From Pseudidiomarina halophila (GTDB taxonomy: Bacteria; Pseudomonadota; Gammaproteobacteria; Enterobacterales; Alteromonadaceae), in contig NZ_PIPW01000002.1 in the NCBI RefSeq assembly GCF_003987215.1, positions 372,001-436,000 of the forward strand: a stretch of DNA of 64,000 nucleotides, read 5' to 3'. The notes under the pieces were generated by a model. The model had not been told where the DNA came from. It saw only the letters and a list, made by a program, of their open reading frames with translations, and made no database searches. Positions 41,990 through 51,137 of this stretch are shown piece by piece. Numbering within the stretch: position 1 is the stretch's first letter; each line of letters opens with the position of its first letter. The position numbers were made by a program, and so were the translations under genes.

Positions 41990-44815
41990 TTACTTTAACA
42001 TTGGTGCCAAAAAGCGCGCAGTGTGTGATCGATCATTTGAGATGATCTTCTCTGGTGCGCCTTCGGTGAGAATTTCACCACCGCCGGCCCCGCCTTCAGG
42101 ACCGAGGTCGACAATCCAGTCGGCGGTTTTCACAACATCCAGGTTGTGCTCAATAATCACCACTGTGTTGCCATGATCCCGTAAGCGGTGCAATACCGTG
42201 AGAAGCTGCTGAATATCGTGAAAATGCAAGCCTGTGGTTGGCTCATCGAGAATATACAGAGTTTTGCCGGTATCGCGCTTCGATAATTCGCGCGAAAGTT
42301 TTACCCTTTGCGCTTCGCCGCCTGATAAGGTGGTTGCCGACTGTCCTAAGCGAACGTAACTGAGACCGACATCCATTAAGGTTTGCAACTTACGCGCGAT
42401 TGCCGGCACTGGCGCGAAGAACTCATGCGCATCTTCGATGGTCATGTCTAACACTTCGTGAATATTTTTGCCTTTATATTTGATTTCCAGGGTTTCGCGA
42501 TTGTAGCGTTTGCCCTTACAAATATCACAAGGCACATAGACGTCGGGTAAGAAGTGCATTTCGACCTTAATTACACCATCACCCTGACAGGCTTCACAAC
42601 GACCGCCGCGCACGTTGAAACTAAAGCGGCCAGGCTTATAACCCCGTGAGCGCGCTTCTTCAGTTCCTGAAAATAACTCGCGAACAGGCGTGAAGATACC
42701 GGTGTAGGTCGCTGGATTTGAGCGCGGCGTCCGACCAATCGGGCTTTGATCAATATCTACTACTTTATCAAGGTATTGCATGCCGTCGATCGCGGTGTAA
42801 GGAGCAGGTTCTACTGCCGTTGCCTTGTTCAGATCACGATGCGCGATGCGGAACAAGGTGTCGTTGATCAGCGTCGATTTACCCGATCCCGATACGCCAG
42901 TGATGCACGACATTAAGCCGATCGGCAGTCGCAAAGTGACATCTTTCAGATTGTTGCCACTGGCGCCGCTAAGGGTAAGCCATTTGTCGCCTGGCTGGTG
43001 GCGCTCGGCAGGGATAGCAATTTCCTTACGTCCGGACAGGTAGTCTGCGGTTAGCGAGCGCTCACTTGCAAGGATGTCATCGATTGTGCCCTGAGCGACA
43101 ATCTCGCCGCCATGCACACCGGCCCCGGGACCAATATCGATCACGTGGTCAGCAGAGCGGATGGCATCTTCGTCATGCTCGACCACGATCACGGTGTTGC
43201 CCAGGTCACGCAAACGGGTAAGGGTATTCAATAAGCGTTCGTTGTCGCGCTGATGTAGGCCAATGGACGGCTCATCAAGCACGTACATGACACCTACCAG
43301 ACCGGCACCAATCTGACTGGCCAGACGAATGCGCTGCGCTTCGCCACCGGAAAGTGTATCGGCACTGCGCGACAGACTTAAGTAATTAAGGCCAACATTG
43401 ACCAGGAAGCCGAGACGGTCGTTGATCTCTTTTAAAATCTTTTCCGCAATTTGTGCGCGCTGGCCATCAAGCTGCAGACCCTGAAAAAATTCAAGTGCCG
43501 CGCCAATAGATTGGTCCACCACTTCTGGTAAGGTGGTGTCATTGACAAAGACATTACGTGCTTCCTGCCGCAACCGTGCGCCGCCACAGCTTTTACAGGG
43601 CTGAGAGGCAAGGTATTTAGCAAGTTCCTCACGTACCGCGGTCGAATCTGTTTCGCGGTAGCGCCGCTGCATATTGGGGATGATGCCTTCAAAGACATGT
43701 TTACGCACTACGCGGTCGCCACGGTCATTCATGTAGGTAAACTGAATTTCTTCACGACCACTGCCAAATAAGATAACGTTGCGATGCGCCTCACTCAGCG
43801 CATTAAAAGGCTGGTTCAGATCGAAGCCATAATGCTTGGCCAGCGATTGCAGCATCTGATAGTAGTAGAAATTGCGTTTATCCCAGCCGCGAATGGCACC
43901 ACCGGTAAGGCTTAGCTCGTCGTTATTGATAACGCGCTGCGGGTCAAAAAACTGTTCAATGCCCAAACCGTCACATGAGGTACAAGCACCAGCTGGGTTG
44001 TTGAAAGAGAACAGCCGGGGTTCCAACTCCTGCATGCTATAGCCACATTGTGGACAGGCAAAGTTAGCCGAGAAAATCATCGCAGCAAGTTTCGAGTCGC
44101 TATCAAGCGGCGCGACAATTGCAGTGCCGCCGCTTAATTCCAGCGCAGTTTCGAACGACTCGGCAAGACGCAGTTCGAGGCCCTCGCGAACTTTGATGCG
44201 GTCGACTACCACCTCAATGGTGTGTTTCTTTTGTAATTCGAGTTTCGGCGGATCGCTGAGATCACAGAGTTCGCCATCAATCCGGGCACGGATAAAGCCT
44301 TGTGCCGCAAGGTTATCGAGAACCTTGTTATGCTCACCCTTACGGTCCTGAATAATTGGCGCCAGAATCATGAGCTTTTCACCTTCCGGTAACGCCAGCA
44401 CCTGATCTACCATTTGCGACACCGTTTGCGCAGCAAGCGGTTGGTGGTGGGTTGGACAGCGAGGCTCACCAACCCGGGCGAACATCAAACGCAGATAGTC
44501 ATAAATTTCGGTAATGGTACCGACCGTCGAGCGCGGATTATGCGAGGTCGATTTTTGTTCAATTGAAATGGCTGGTGACAAACCCTCGATGCTATCAACA
44601 TCAGGCTTTTCCATCAGCGATAAAAACTGTCGCGCGTACGCTGAAAGTGATTCGACGTAGCGACGTTGCCCTTCTGCGTAGAGCGTGTCGAACGCCAACG
44701 AGGATTTCCCGGAACCTGACAGGCCGGTGATCACGATAAGTTTATCGCGAGGGATTGTCAGCTGCAGATTTTTTAAGTTATGGGTGCGTGCGCCGCGTAC
44801 TTCAATAAAGTCCAT
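41990..44815 (-). CDS. uvrA: Excinuclease ABC subunit A
   Basis: 941 aa (E. coli 940). Damage-sensing ATPase of nucleotide excision repair. Two ABC modules with GLSGSGKSS and GVSGSGKST Walker A motifs and LSGGEAQR signatures, and zinc-binding CxxC pairs in [23 protein letters not shown] and CDICKGKR. The ATG at 44815 ([15 protein letters not shown]) matches the family; a longer reading to 44908 is not conserved. Divergent from the MFS gene. Confidence 0.96.
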   Translation of the reverse strand: MDFIEVRGARTHNLKNLQLTIPRDKLIVITGLSGSGKSSLAFDTLYAEGQRRYVESLSAYARQFLSLMEKPDVDSIEGLSPAISIEQKSTSHNPRSTVGTITEIYDYLRLMFARVGEPRCPTHHQPLAAQTVSQMVDQVLALPEGEKLMILAPIIQDRKGEHNKVLDNLAAQGFIRARIDGELCDLSDPPKLELQKKHTIEVVVDRIKVREGLELRLAESFETALELSGGTAIVAPLDSDSKLAAMIFSANFACPQCGYSMQELEPRLFSFNNPAGACTSCDGLGIEQFFDPQRVINNDELSLTGGAIRGWDKRNFYYYQMLQSLAKHYGFDLNQPFNALSEAHRNVILFGSGREEIQFTYMNDRGDRVVRKHVFEGIIPNMQRRYRETDSTAVREELAKYLASQPCKSCGGARLRQEARNVFVNDTTLPEVVDQSIGAALEFFQGLQLDGQRAQIAEKILKEINDRLGFLVNVGLNYLSLSRSADTLSGGEAQRIRLASQIGAGLVGVMYVLDEPSIGLHQRDNERLLNTLTRLRDLGNTVIVVEHDEDAIRSADHVIDIGPGAGVHGGEIVAQGTIDDILASERSLTADYLSGRKEIAIPAERHQPGDKWLTLSGASGNNLKDVTLRLPIGLMSCITGVSGSGKSTLINDTLFRIAHRDLNKATAVEPAPYTAIDGMQYLDKVVDIDQSPIGRTPRSNPATYTGIFTPVRELFSGTEEARSRGYKPGRFSFNVRGGRCEACQGDGVIKVEMHFLPDVYVPCDICKGKRYNRETLEIKYKGKNIHEVLDMTIEDAHEFFAPVPAIARKLQTLMDVGLSYVRLGQSATTLSGGEAQRVKLSRELSKRDTGKTLYILDEPTTGLHFHDIQQLLTVLHRLRDHGNTVVIIEHNLDVVKTADWIVDLGPEGGAGGGEILTEGAPEKIISNDRSHTARFLAPMLK

Positions 44816-44876
44816 AGTGTAACCTGTAACTCCGTTGGCGAAAATGAATCGAGCATTATCGCACAGTGACCACCTT

Positions 44877-44892
44877 CTGGTACAATCACCAG
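44877..44892. promoter_or_regulatory. Weak LexA-like dyad in the uvrA/MFS gap
   Basis: CTGG, eight bases, CCAG: a CTG-N10-CAG dyad of SOS-box length, but with G/C instead of the expected T/A next to the CTG and CAG. uvrA is a LexA target in many gammaproteobacteria. Low confidence. Confidence 0.25.
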
Positions 44893-44921
44893 CGAATTTT
44901 TCTAGCAACGCCGAGAGATAG

Positions 44922-46304
44922 ATGCCTAAGTCTTCGAACGATCAACGTCTTACCACCGTAGAACGCCGTGCTTCGGGTGCGTTAGCTGCCGTCTTTGGGT
45001 TACGGATGTTAGGTCTGTTTCTGATCATGCCGGTGATGGCAATTTACGGAAAAAACTACCCTGACTACACGCCGCTGCTGATTGGTTTGGCTATTGGTGC
45101 CTATGGTTTAACCCAGGCATTGTTGCAAATCCCGATGGGCATGCTGTCGGATCGCATTGGCCGACGCCCGGTGATTATTGGTGGCTTGATTGTCTTTATT
45201 GTGGGCAGCCTGGTTGCAGCCTATGCAGAAACCTTAACGGGAGTTGTCATCGGCCGTGCGATGCAGGGCATGGGTGCAATCGCGGCAGCCATTCTGGCGC
45301 TTGCGGCAGATATTACACGTGATTCACAACGGCCCAAAGTGATGGCGATGATCGGCATGTGTATCGGCCTTTCCTTCGCTCTTGCACTGGTTCTCGGGCC
45401 GCTACTCGGACAGTACATCGGCTTATCCGGATTATTCCTGTTTACTGCAATTACCGCCGTGTTCGGATTACTGGTATTTGCTTTTGCGGTGCCTAAAGTC
45501 GAGCTGCGTGCAGCGCGCGGCGACTTGCTGCCGAATCTTGCTGAGCTAGGGCAAATCGCCAGACATCCGCAACTTGCCCGGTTAAACGGTGGGGTGTTTA
45601 TTCTGCACTGCCTGCTGACGGCGTTTTTTGTCGTAGTACCGACTCAGCTCGTGGCTGGCGGCTTAGCTAGTGAGCAACATGCCTGGTTGTATCTGCCAAC
45701 GTTGTTTTTGTCGTTTGTGTTTATGATCCCGATGCTCATATGGGCGGAGAAACGGCGCAAACAGCCGATGTTTTTCCGAATCGCAATTTTATTGCTGCTA
45801 ACTGCTGTAGCCATTATCGGATGGGCACAGGGTAGTTGGCTGATTTTTATCATCGCAATTGTCCTGTTCTTCACTGGTTTTAACTTTCTGGAAGCGACCT
45901 TACCCTCGAGTCTTACCCGCTTTGCGCCCGCGGGGCGTAAGGGCAGTGCCAGTGGAGTCTATGCGACGGCTCAGTTTGGCGGCGCCTTTGTTGGCGGTCT
46001 GGCAGGGGGTCTATTACTGCAAGCTTATGGCCTGAGCGGCGTTGTCTGGTTTAGCGTTATCTTGCTAGTATGCTGGTTTGTGATTTCGTTTGGTATGAAA
46101 CCGCCACCGCAGTGGCAGAATGTCAGCTTTAAATTGCGCGCTTTAGGTAACGATGAAATTCAAGCGCTTGCGGATAGTCTGGCTGACGCCGAAGGGGTGG
46201 AAGAAGTTCGAATCGTGACTACCGAGCAAACCGCCTATTTAAAAGTTCACAAAACCGATTACAATGAACAAGCGATTACGGCGCTGGTTGCGTCGTACCA
46301 ATAG
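44922..46304 (+). CDS. MFS transporter, YajR-like with C-terminal ferredoxin-like domain
   Basis: 460 aa. Twelve hydrophobic segments of a major facilitator; motif A is visible as [13 protein letters not shown] near residue 74. After the last helix, residues from about 390 ([12 protein letters not shown]) form a soluble tail like the YAM domain of E. coli YajR. The substrate is unknown. It lies between divergent uvrA and ssb, an arrangement I associate with Shewanella/Vibrio-type genomes, and 18 nt before ssb. Confidence 0.82.
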   Translation: MPKSSNDQRLTTVERRASGALAAVFGLRMLGLFLIMPVMAIYGKNYPDYTPLLIGLAIGAYGLTQALLQIPMGMLSDRIGRRPVIIGGLIVFIVGSLVAAYAETLTGVVIGRAMQGMGAIAAAILALAADITRDSQRPKVMAMIGMCIGLSFALALVLGPLLGQYIGLSGLFLFTAITAVFGLLVFAFAVPKVELRAARGDLLPNLAELGQIARHPQLARLNGGVFILHCLLTAFFVVVPTQLVAGGLASEQHAWLYLPTLFLSFVFMIPMLIWAEKRRKQPMFFRIAILLLLTAVAIIGWAQGSWLIFIIAIVLFFTGFNFLEATLPSSLTRFAPAGRKGSASGVYATAQFGGAFVGGLAGGLLLQAYGLSGVVWFSVILLVCWFVISFGMKPPPQWQNVSFKLRALGNDEIQALADSLADAEGVEEVRIVTTEQTAYLKVHKTDYNEQAITALVASYQ

Positions 46305-46322
46305 ACAAGATAGGAGCAGGGC

Positions 46323-46868
46323 ATGGCCAGTCGTGGCATTAATAAAGTTATCCTTATCGGCAACTTAGGCGCCGATCCAGAAATTCGTTACACGCAGAAT
46401 AATACAGCGATTGCCAACCTGTCGATTGCCACCAGTGAAACCTGGAAAGATAAGCAAACCGGCGAACCGCGCGAGCAGACCGAATGGCATCGTTGTGTTG
46501 CCTATCGCCGGTTAGCGGAAATTGCCGGTGAGTATTTGAAGAAAGGCTCAAAGGTTTACGTTGAAGGCCGCCTGCAAACACGTAAATGGCAAGGTCAGGA
46601 TGGCGTAGAACGTTACACGACCGAGATCGTCATCAACGAAATGCAAATGCTTGATGGTCGTCCGGGCAGTGGTCAGGGCGGCGGCTATCAGAGCCAGGGG
46701 CAAAGCCAGAATCAAGGGCAAAACCAGAGCGGGCAAAGTGGCCAGTTCCAGCAAGGTGGCCAGCAGCGCCAACCAGCGCCATCGCAGTCACAGCAACGTC
46801 CGGCACAGCAGCCTGAGCCAGAGCCTTTTGTTCCGGATCAGGAATTTGACGACGATATTCCGTTCTAG
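46323..46868 (+). CDS. ssb: Single-stranded DNA-binding protein
   Basis: 181 aa. OB-fold about residues 1-110 ([18 protein letters not shown] and the conserved W residues), a glutamine/glycine-rich linker (about 115-165), and the acidic tip DDDIPF that recruits partner proteins. TAGGAG precedes the ATG. Ends with a strong terminator. Confidence 0.96.
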   Translation: MASRGINKVILIGNLGADPEIRYTQNNTAIANLSIATSETWKDKQTGEPREQTEWHRCVAYRRLAEIAGEYLKKGSKVYVEGRLQTRKWQGQDGVERYTTEIVINEMQMLDGRPGSGQGGGYQSQGQSQNQGQNQSGQSGQFQQGGQQRQPAPSQSQQRPAQQPEPEPFVPDQEFDDDIPF

Positions 46869-46903
46869 GTTTCACTCTCTGCTTAGTGAAAAATGTTCCT
46901 CCA

Positions 46904-46932
46904 AAGCCCCTTTTATCAGGGGCTTATTTTTT
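46904..46932 (+). terminator. Rho-independent terminator after ssb
   Basis: AAGCCCC, an 8-nt loop and GGGGCTT followed by ATTTTTT. The remaining ~170 nt up to the next gene hold no gene that I can see. Confidence 0.9.
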
Positions 46933-47103
46933 AATTAAGCAAGGAGCTGGCGCATCTTGGTCCGGGCTTGGTTGACTTGAAGGATAGAAAGCTTATTAAA
47001 TAGGTTTTATGAAACAGCATTGGCAACCGTACAGTTTCATCTCATCATTGTGCTGCCTGGCTTGCCAAGACATGCAATGTAAGTTTCCCTCAGGAGACAT
47101 GTT

Positions 47104-48075
47104 ATGACTCATACTTCCCGGCTCGTCATGCTCATCATCTTATTCCTGACCGGTTGCAGCGACCCGTCTCAATTCGCGGTAGTAGGGACACTGGAACGTG
47201 ACAGTATTCGTGTCAGTGCTGAATTTGGTGAAAAAGTCACTGTAATTCATGTGCGTGAAGGACAGCAAGTAGCCGTTGGTCAACTGTTGATTGAACAGGA
47301 TACTGCAAGGGCGAATACCGAGTTGGCGCGGCTTCAGGCCGTGGCGGATCGCGCACAGCGACGGTTGGACGAGCTGGTACGGGGGCCACGCCAGGAGTCA
47401 ATCGATGAAGCGCGCGGTCATCTTTTAGCGGCCGAAGCTGAATTGGATACGACGCAAAACGAATTGCAACGCATTGCACCACTTGAGCAACAGAATCTCG
47501 CCAGCCGCGACCAGCTCGATCGCGCCCGTAATGCGCATAGGCAGGCCTTGGGTAAGCTAGCTGCGGCGCGTGCAGCACTAGCTGCACTATTAGCTGGGAC
47601 TACCGTCGAACAGTTAGAGCAAGCACGCGCATCTGTACGCGAGGCAGAAGCTGCTATCAACCAACAACAACTAACGTTAGACCGTCTTACTCACGCAGCA
47701 CCTCGTGCAGCGCGTGTTGAGTCGTTGCCGTTTGAACTGGGTGAACGACCAGGTATGGGTGATGCGCTGGTGATTTTGCAAGCGACCGATCAAGCACCCT
47801 ATGCCAGAGTTTATGTGCCTGCAGCGGTTCACCATCAGCTGCAGCCGGGGGATAAGGTAAGGGTAAAGATTGACGGTCACGGTGAACGAGAAGGCAAAGT
47901 TCGCTTTGTTAGCAGCGAAGCATCCTATACGCCATATTTTGCACTCACCGAACACGATTCAGAGCGGCTCAGCTACCTTACTGAAATTGCGCTGAGTGAT
48001 GCCAGAGAACTACCAAGTGGTATACCGGTCCGTATGCTGATGACTTCACCCAGCGCCGGAGGACAAAATGAGTGA
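47104..48075 (+). CDS. HlyD-family membrane fusion lipoprotein of an ABC exporter
   Basis: 323 aa. The N-terminus has a lipobox (FLTGC, Cys18, +2 Ser), so it is probably a lipid-anchored periplasmic adaptor. A biotinyl-lipoyl-like half (EKVTVIHVREGQQVAVGQ) is followed by a long alanine/glutamine-rich coiled-coil hairpin (about residues 65-205) and the second lipoyl and barrel part. Similar in layout to YbhG. AGGAGA precedes the ATG. The end overlaps the ABC ATPase gene by 8 nt, so the three genes to 50093 form an operon. Confidence 0.85.
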   Translation: MTHTSRLVMLIILFLTGCSDPSQFAVVGTLERDSIRVSAEFGEKVTVIHVREGQQVAVGQLLIEQDTARANTELARLQAVADRAQRRLDELVRGPRQESIDEARGHLLAAEAELDTTQNELQRIAPLEQQNLASRDQLDRARNAHRQALGKLAAARAALAALLAGTTVEQLEQARASVREAEAAINQQQLTLDRLTHAAPRAARVESLPFELGERPGMGDALVILQATDQAPYARVYVPAAVHHQLQPGDKVRVKIDGHGEREGKVRFVSSEASYTPYFALTEHDSERLSYLTEIALSDARELPSGIPVRMLMTSPSAGGQNE

Positions 48076-49024
48076 GTCAGTGGCGATCAGCGCCAAAGGG
48101 CTCACCAAACGCTTTGGTGATTTGACTGCAGTCGACAGTATTGATCTGGAGATTCCAGAGGCTGCAATTTATGGCTTTTTGGGCCCCAACGGTTCGGGCA
48201 AATCAACGGCAATTCGAATGCTTTGTGGCTTGCTCACGCCAAGCGCCGGAGAGGTTGAGGTGCTTGGCTATAAGGTGCCGGGCCAGGCGGAAAAAGTTAA
48301 GCGCGAAATCGGTTATATGACTCAGAAGTTTTCCCTGTATGAAGATCTCACAGTTACTGAAAACCTGAAATTTCTGGCAACGGTTTATGGTGTGCCAGCA
48401 AACAAGCTGAAAGAAACCGTAGATGGTGCAGTCGAGCGTTATTGGCTGACTGAACAGCGTAGCCAGTTCGCAGCCACCTTAAGCGGTGGTCAGAAACAGC
48501 GGTTGGCGCTCGCCGGTGCAACGCTACACCGTCCGCGGCTTCTCATTCTTGATGAACCAACATCAGCAGTTGATCCGCAAAGTCGTCGTGACTTTTGGGA
48601 TATCTTATTCGGTCTGGCGGAAGAGGGCACAACGGTGCTGGTCTCCTCCCATTATATGGACGAAGCTGAGCGATGCCATAGATTAGCTATTCTCGATGAG
48701 GGTCGGGTTGTTGCTGAAGGACGGCCGCGGGATCTAATCCGTGATATCGGCGCCGGGGTAGTTGAAATTGAGACGTCAGCGCCACGTGCAGCCAGGGATT
48801 GCCTGGAAAAGATTGACGGCGTGCAGAGTGTGGCCCAGCTTGGCGCCCGTTTGCATGCGCTGACGGCTAAATCCGTCGAAGATCCAGAGGGATTAGTCAG
48901 TAATGCGCTGAAGCAGGCTGATGTTGATGCTGAGGTGGCTACTGTTATGGCCAATCTGGAGGATGTGTTCGTTGTAGCTACCCGACTCAACCACGAACAA
49001 GGAAAAAGTAACGATGCTGCGTAG
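48068..49024 (+). CDS. ABC transporter ATP-binding protein (ABC-2 export type)
   Basis: 318 aa. Walker A GPNGSGKST near residue 39, Q-loop MTQKFSLYEDL, signature LSGGQKQRLALA, Walker B LLILDEPTSAVD and H-loop SSHYMDEAE. One ATPase domain with an extra C-terminal ~80 residues, as in YbhF/CcmA-like exporters (YbhF itself is a double ATPase; this one is single). GGAGG ribosome site; overlaps both neighbours. Substrate unknown, probably drugs or lipophilic compounds by analogy. Confidence 0.88.
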   Translation: MSESVAISAKGLTKRFGDLTAVDSIDLEIPEAAIYGFLGPNGSGKSTAIRMLCGLLTPSAGEVEVLGYKVPGQAEKVKREIGYMTQKFSLYEDLTVTENLKFLATVYGVPANKLKETVDGAVERYWLTEQRSQFAATLSGGQKQRLALAGATLHRPRLLILDEPTSAVDPQSRRDFWDILFGLAEEGTTVLVSSHYMDEAERCHRLAILDEGRVVAEGRPRDLIRDIGAGVVEIETSAPRAARDCLEKIDGVQSVAQLGARLHALTAKSVEDPEGLVSNALKQADVDAEVATVMANLEDVFVVATRLNHEQGKSNDAA

Positions 49025-50093
49025 ACTACTTGCGATAGCAGGTAAGGAAATACGGCAACTGAAACGGGACCGTCTTACCTTCGGTATGATTGTTGGCGTA
49101 CCGTTACTGCAAATCCTGTTGTTTGGCTATGCTATCGATTTGGATGTGCGAAATGTCGAGGCGGCGGTTGCTGACCATGCCAATACCAGTCTTTCGCGAC
49201 AGCTGATCGCGTCTGCAGATGCCAGCCAGGTAGTAAAAATAACTCGATCTGCCAGCGGACCGGAGGAGCTCAGGGAGTTGCTGGATACGGGTCAGATCGA
49301 CGTCGGAATTTTTATCCCGCCTGACTTCGAGCGTCGTGTCATTGATGGACATCGCCCAGTGGGACAGTTACTGATCAATGGCTCAGATCCGACCGTTGAA
49401 CGCATTGCCCGCGGGTTAAGCGAGATGCCCTTGCCGGGCCAGCGAGCGAGGCAACTTTTGTTCGCACCCCGTACCTATTACAATCCAGAGCGGCGGTCGC
49501 CCGTCAATATAGTCCCAGCGCTAATCGGCGTAATCTTGCACATGACGATGGTGCTGTTTACCGCGATCGCCATTGTTCGTGAGCGTGAGCGCGGTAACCT
49601 GGAAATGTTGATCACCACGCCAGTGAAACCTGCCGAGCTTATGTTAGGCAAGATCACGCCCTACGTACTGATCGGCTTAATTCAGGTGACGTTAATTGTG
49701 TTGGTGAGCAGATGGCTGTTTGATGTTCCCGTACGCGGCAGCATAACTGATCTTTACCTTGCTTCAATGTTTTTTATTCTCGCGTCGTTGGCTCTGGGAT
49801 TAACCGTTTCGACTTTCGCCAAAACTCAGTTTGAGGCCATGCAACTTACTGTCTTTACCTTTTTACCGTCGATATTACTGTCGGGATTCATGTTTCCTTT
49901 CGAGGGAATGCCGCGTGCTGCACAGTGGATCGGGGAAGTTATACCATTGACGCATTTTGTACGGCTGTCGCGCGGGATTTTGGTACGCGGTACAGAGATT
50001 GGTGCATTGCATAGGGAGATCTGGCCACTTTTGGTTTTTTTCGCGGTGTTTATGGTGGTAGCGACCTTGCGTTTTAAGAAACGTCTGGACTGA
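49014..50093 (+). CDS. ABC-2 type transporter permease
   Basis: 359 aa. One N-terminal helix (about residues 23-42), a large periplasmic domain (about 43-165), then five more helices with the ABC-2 block RERERGNLEMLITTPVKPAELMLGK cut by the membrane-entry region. Resembles YbhS/YbhR. Only one permease gene is present where E. coli ybhFSR has two, suggesting a homodimer. The ATG lies 11 nt before the ATPase stop. Confidence 0.85.
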   Translation: MLRRLLAIAGKEIRQLKRDRLTFGMIVGVPLLQILLFGYAIDLDVRNVEAAVADHANTSLSRQLIASADASQVVKITRSASGPEELRELLDTGQIDVGIFIPPDFERRVIDGHRPVGQLLINGSDPTVERIARGLSEMPLPGQRARQLLFAPRTYYNPERRSPVNIVPALIGVILHMTMVLFTAIAIVRERERGNLEMLITTPVKPAELMLGKITPYVLIGLIQVTLIVLVSRWLFDVPVRGSITDLYLASMFFILASLALGLTVSTFAKTQFEAMQLTVFTFLPSILLSGFMFPFEGMPRAAQWIGEVIPLTHFVRLSRGILVRGTEIGALHREIWPLLVFFAVFMVVATLRFKKRLD

Positions 50094-50213
50094 AGATTCC
50101 AGTAAACAAGGGCGGTACGCTTAATTGACAAGATAAAGCTCGAAAACGAAGCCGTTCTTCCTTAAACTGTTATACTATATGCGCATGAATTTTTTAGGGT
50201 TAGCGCTTTCGCA

Positions 50214-51137
50214 ATGAGATTCCTACTTGCTAGTCTATTCGCTTTTTTTCTGATGGGGTGCAACCCACCGCAGGATGATGTCGTCATTGTCGGCAACGCT
50301 TGGTTGGGCACAATGCCGATAATCACGCTAGCTGCGATAGATCCGCAGACGCGACCGGCTGGTTTGAAAACCGTTATGCTGGTTTCCGATACCAGTGTTT
50401 TGCACATGCTCGGCAATGGCGCTGTAAGTGGCGCGATCCTCACCCTGGATAATGCTTTAAGCGTGAATACCGTGACCGACGGTGATTATTGCTTGGCTAT
50501 GATACTCGACCGCTCGCTGGGCGCGGACGCGGTTTTAGTGAAGGAAGGTTGGAGTTGGCAGTCTGACACGACCATTTCAGTCGGTATGGAAGATAGCACT
50601 CTTGCGCGCTACATGTTGTCGCGCTGGCTTGAGCATGAACAGATCCCGGCGAGTGCTGTAATCCCTCGAATTTTACTGCCTACTCAGCACATTGCCGCTT
50701 TTACAAATGGTCAAACTGACGCGATTGTTACCTATCAGCCGTTCGTTGAACGTTTGCGGTCAAGAGGGGCAAAGGTTATTTTCGACTCTTCGACTGAAAA
50801 TGTTGCCGTGCTGAATGTTCTCATTGTGCGTAAAGCCGTCTGGCCGCGAGCTGAGCCCCGGGTGCAGCAGTTAAAAACTAAACTATGGCCACAGGCGCTA
50901 ACACGTTTGCGTCAGCGGGATGAAGCGTTCTGGCAGGGGCTGAGTGAATTGACCGAACTCACCACCGATGGCCTGGAACTGGCTCTGGAAGGTATTCAGT
51001 TCGTCGATCTGGCAGATCAGGAAAACGCTATGCAGCGATTGCTGGCACATGACATGCCGGCAACGTCTGAGTATCTTATTGCCAGCGGTGTACATGAATC
51101 TATAGTGCCTTTAACACCTTGTGGAGCCAGTCAATGA
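50214..51137 (+). CDS. Periplasmic substrate-binding lipoprotein (NMT1/SsuA-like) paired with a GGDEF-EAL protein
   Basis: 307 aa. Lipobox FLMGC with Cys16 and +2 Asn. VVIVGNAWLGTMPIITLA and the rest of the fold resemble nitrate/sulfonate/NMT1-type binding proteins (GQTDAIVTYQPF is typical of the second lobe). There is no permease or ATPase partner for import; instead the stop codon overlaps the start of a membrane c-di-GMP protein (ATGA), so the likely role is ligand sensing for that protein. The ligand is unknown. Confidence 0.75.
   Translation: MRFLLASLFAFFLMGCNPPQDDVVIVGNAWLGTMPIITLAAIDPQTRPAGLKTVMLVSDTSVLHMLGNGAVSGAILTLDNALSVNTVTDGDYCLAMILDRSLGADAVLVKEGWSWQSDTTISVGMEDSTLARYMLSRWLEHEQIPASAVIPRILLPTQHIAAFTNGQTDAIVTYQPFVERLRSRGAKVIFDSSTENVAVLNVLIVRKAVWPRAEPRVQQLKTKLWPQALTRLRQRDEAFWQGLSELTELTTDGLELALEGIQFVDLADQENAMQRLLAHDMPATSEYLIASGVHESIVPLTPCGASQ

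Noticed and set aside
47104..50093. HlyD and ABC genes as a type I protein secretion system
   Set aside because: The ATPase lacks fused membrane helices and a separate ABC-2 permease is present; no RTX-type substrate or TolC gene is adjacent.
50214..51137. Binding-protein lipoprotein as part of the upstream ABC transporter
   Set aside because: The upstream set is an exporter with its own terminal gap of 120 nt, while the lipoprotein overlaps the GGDEF-EAL gene.
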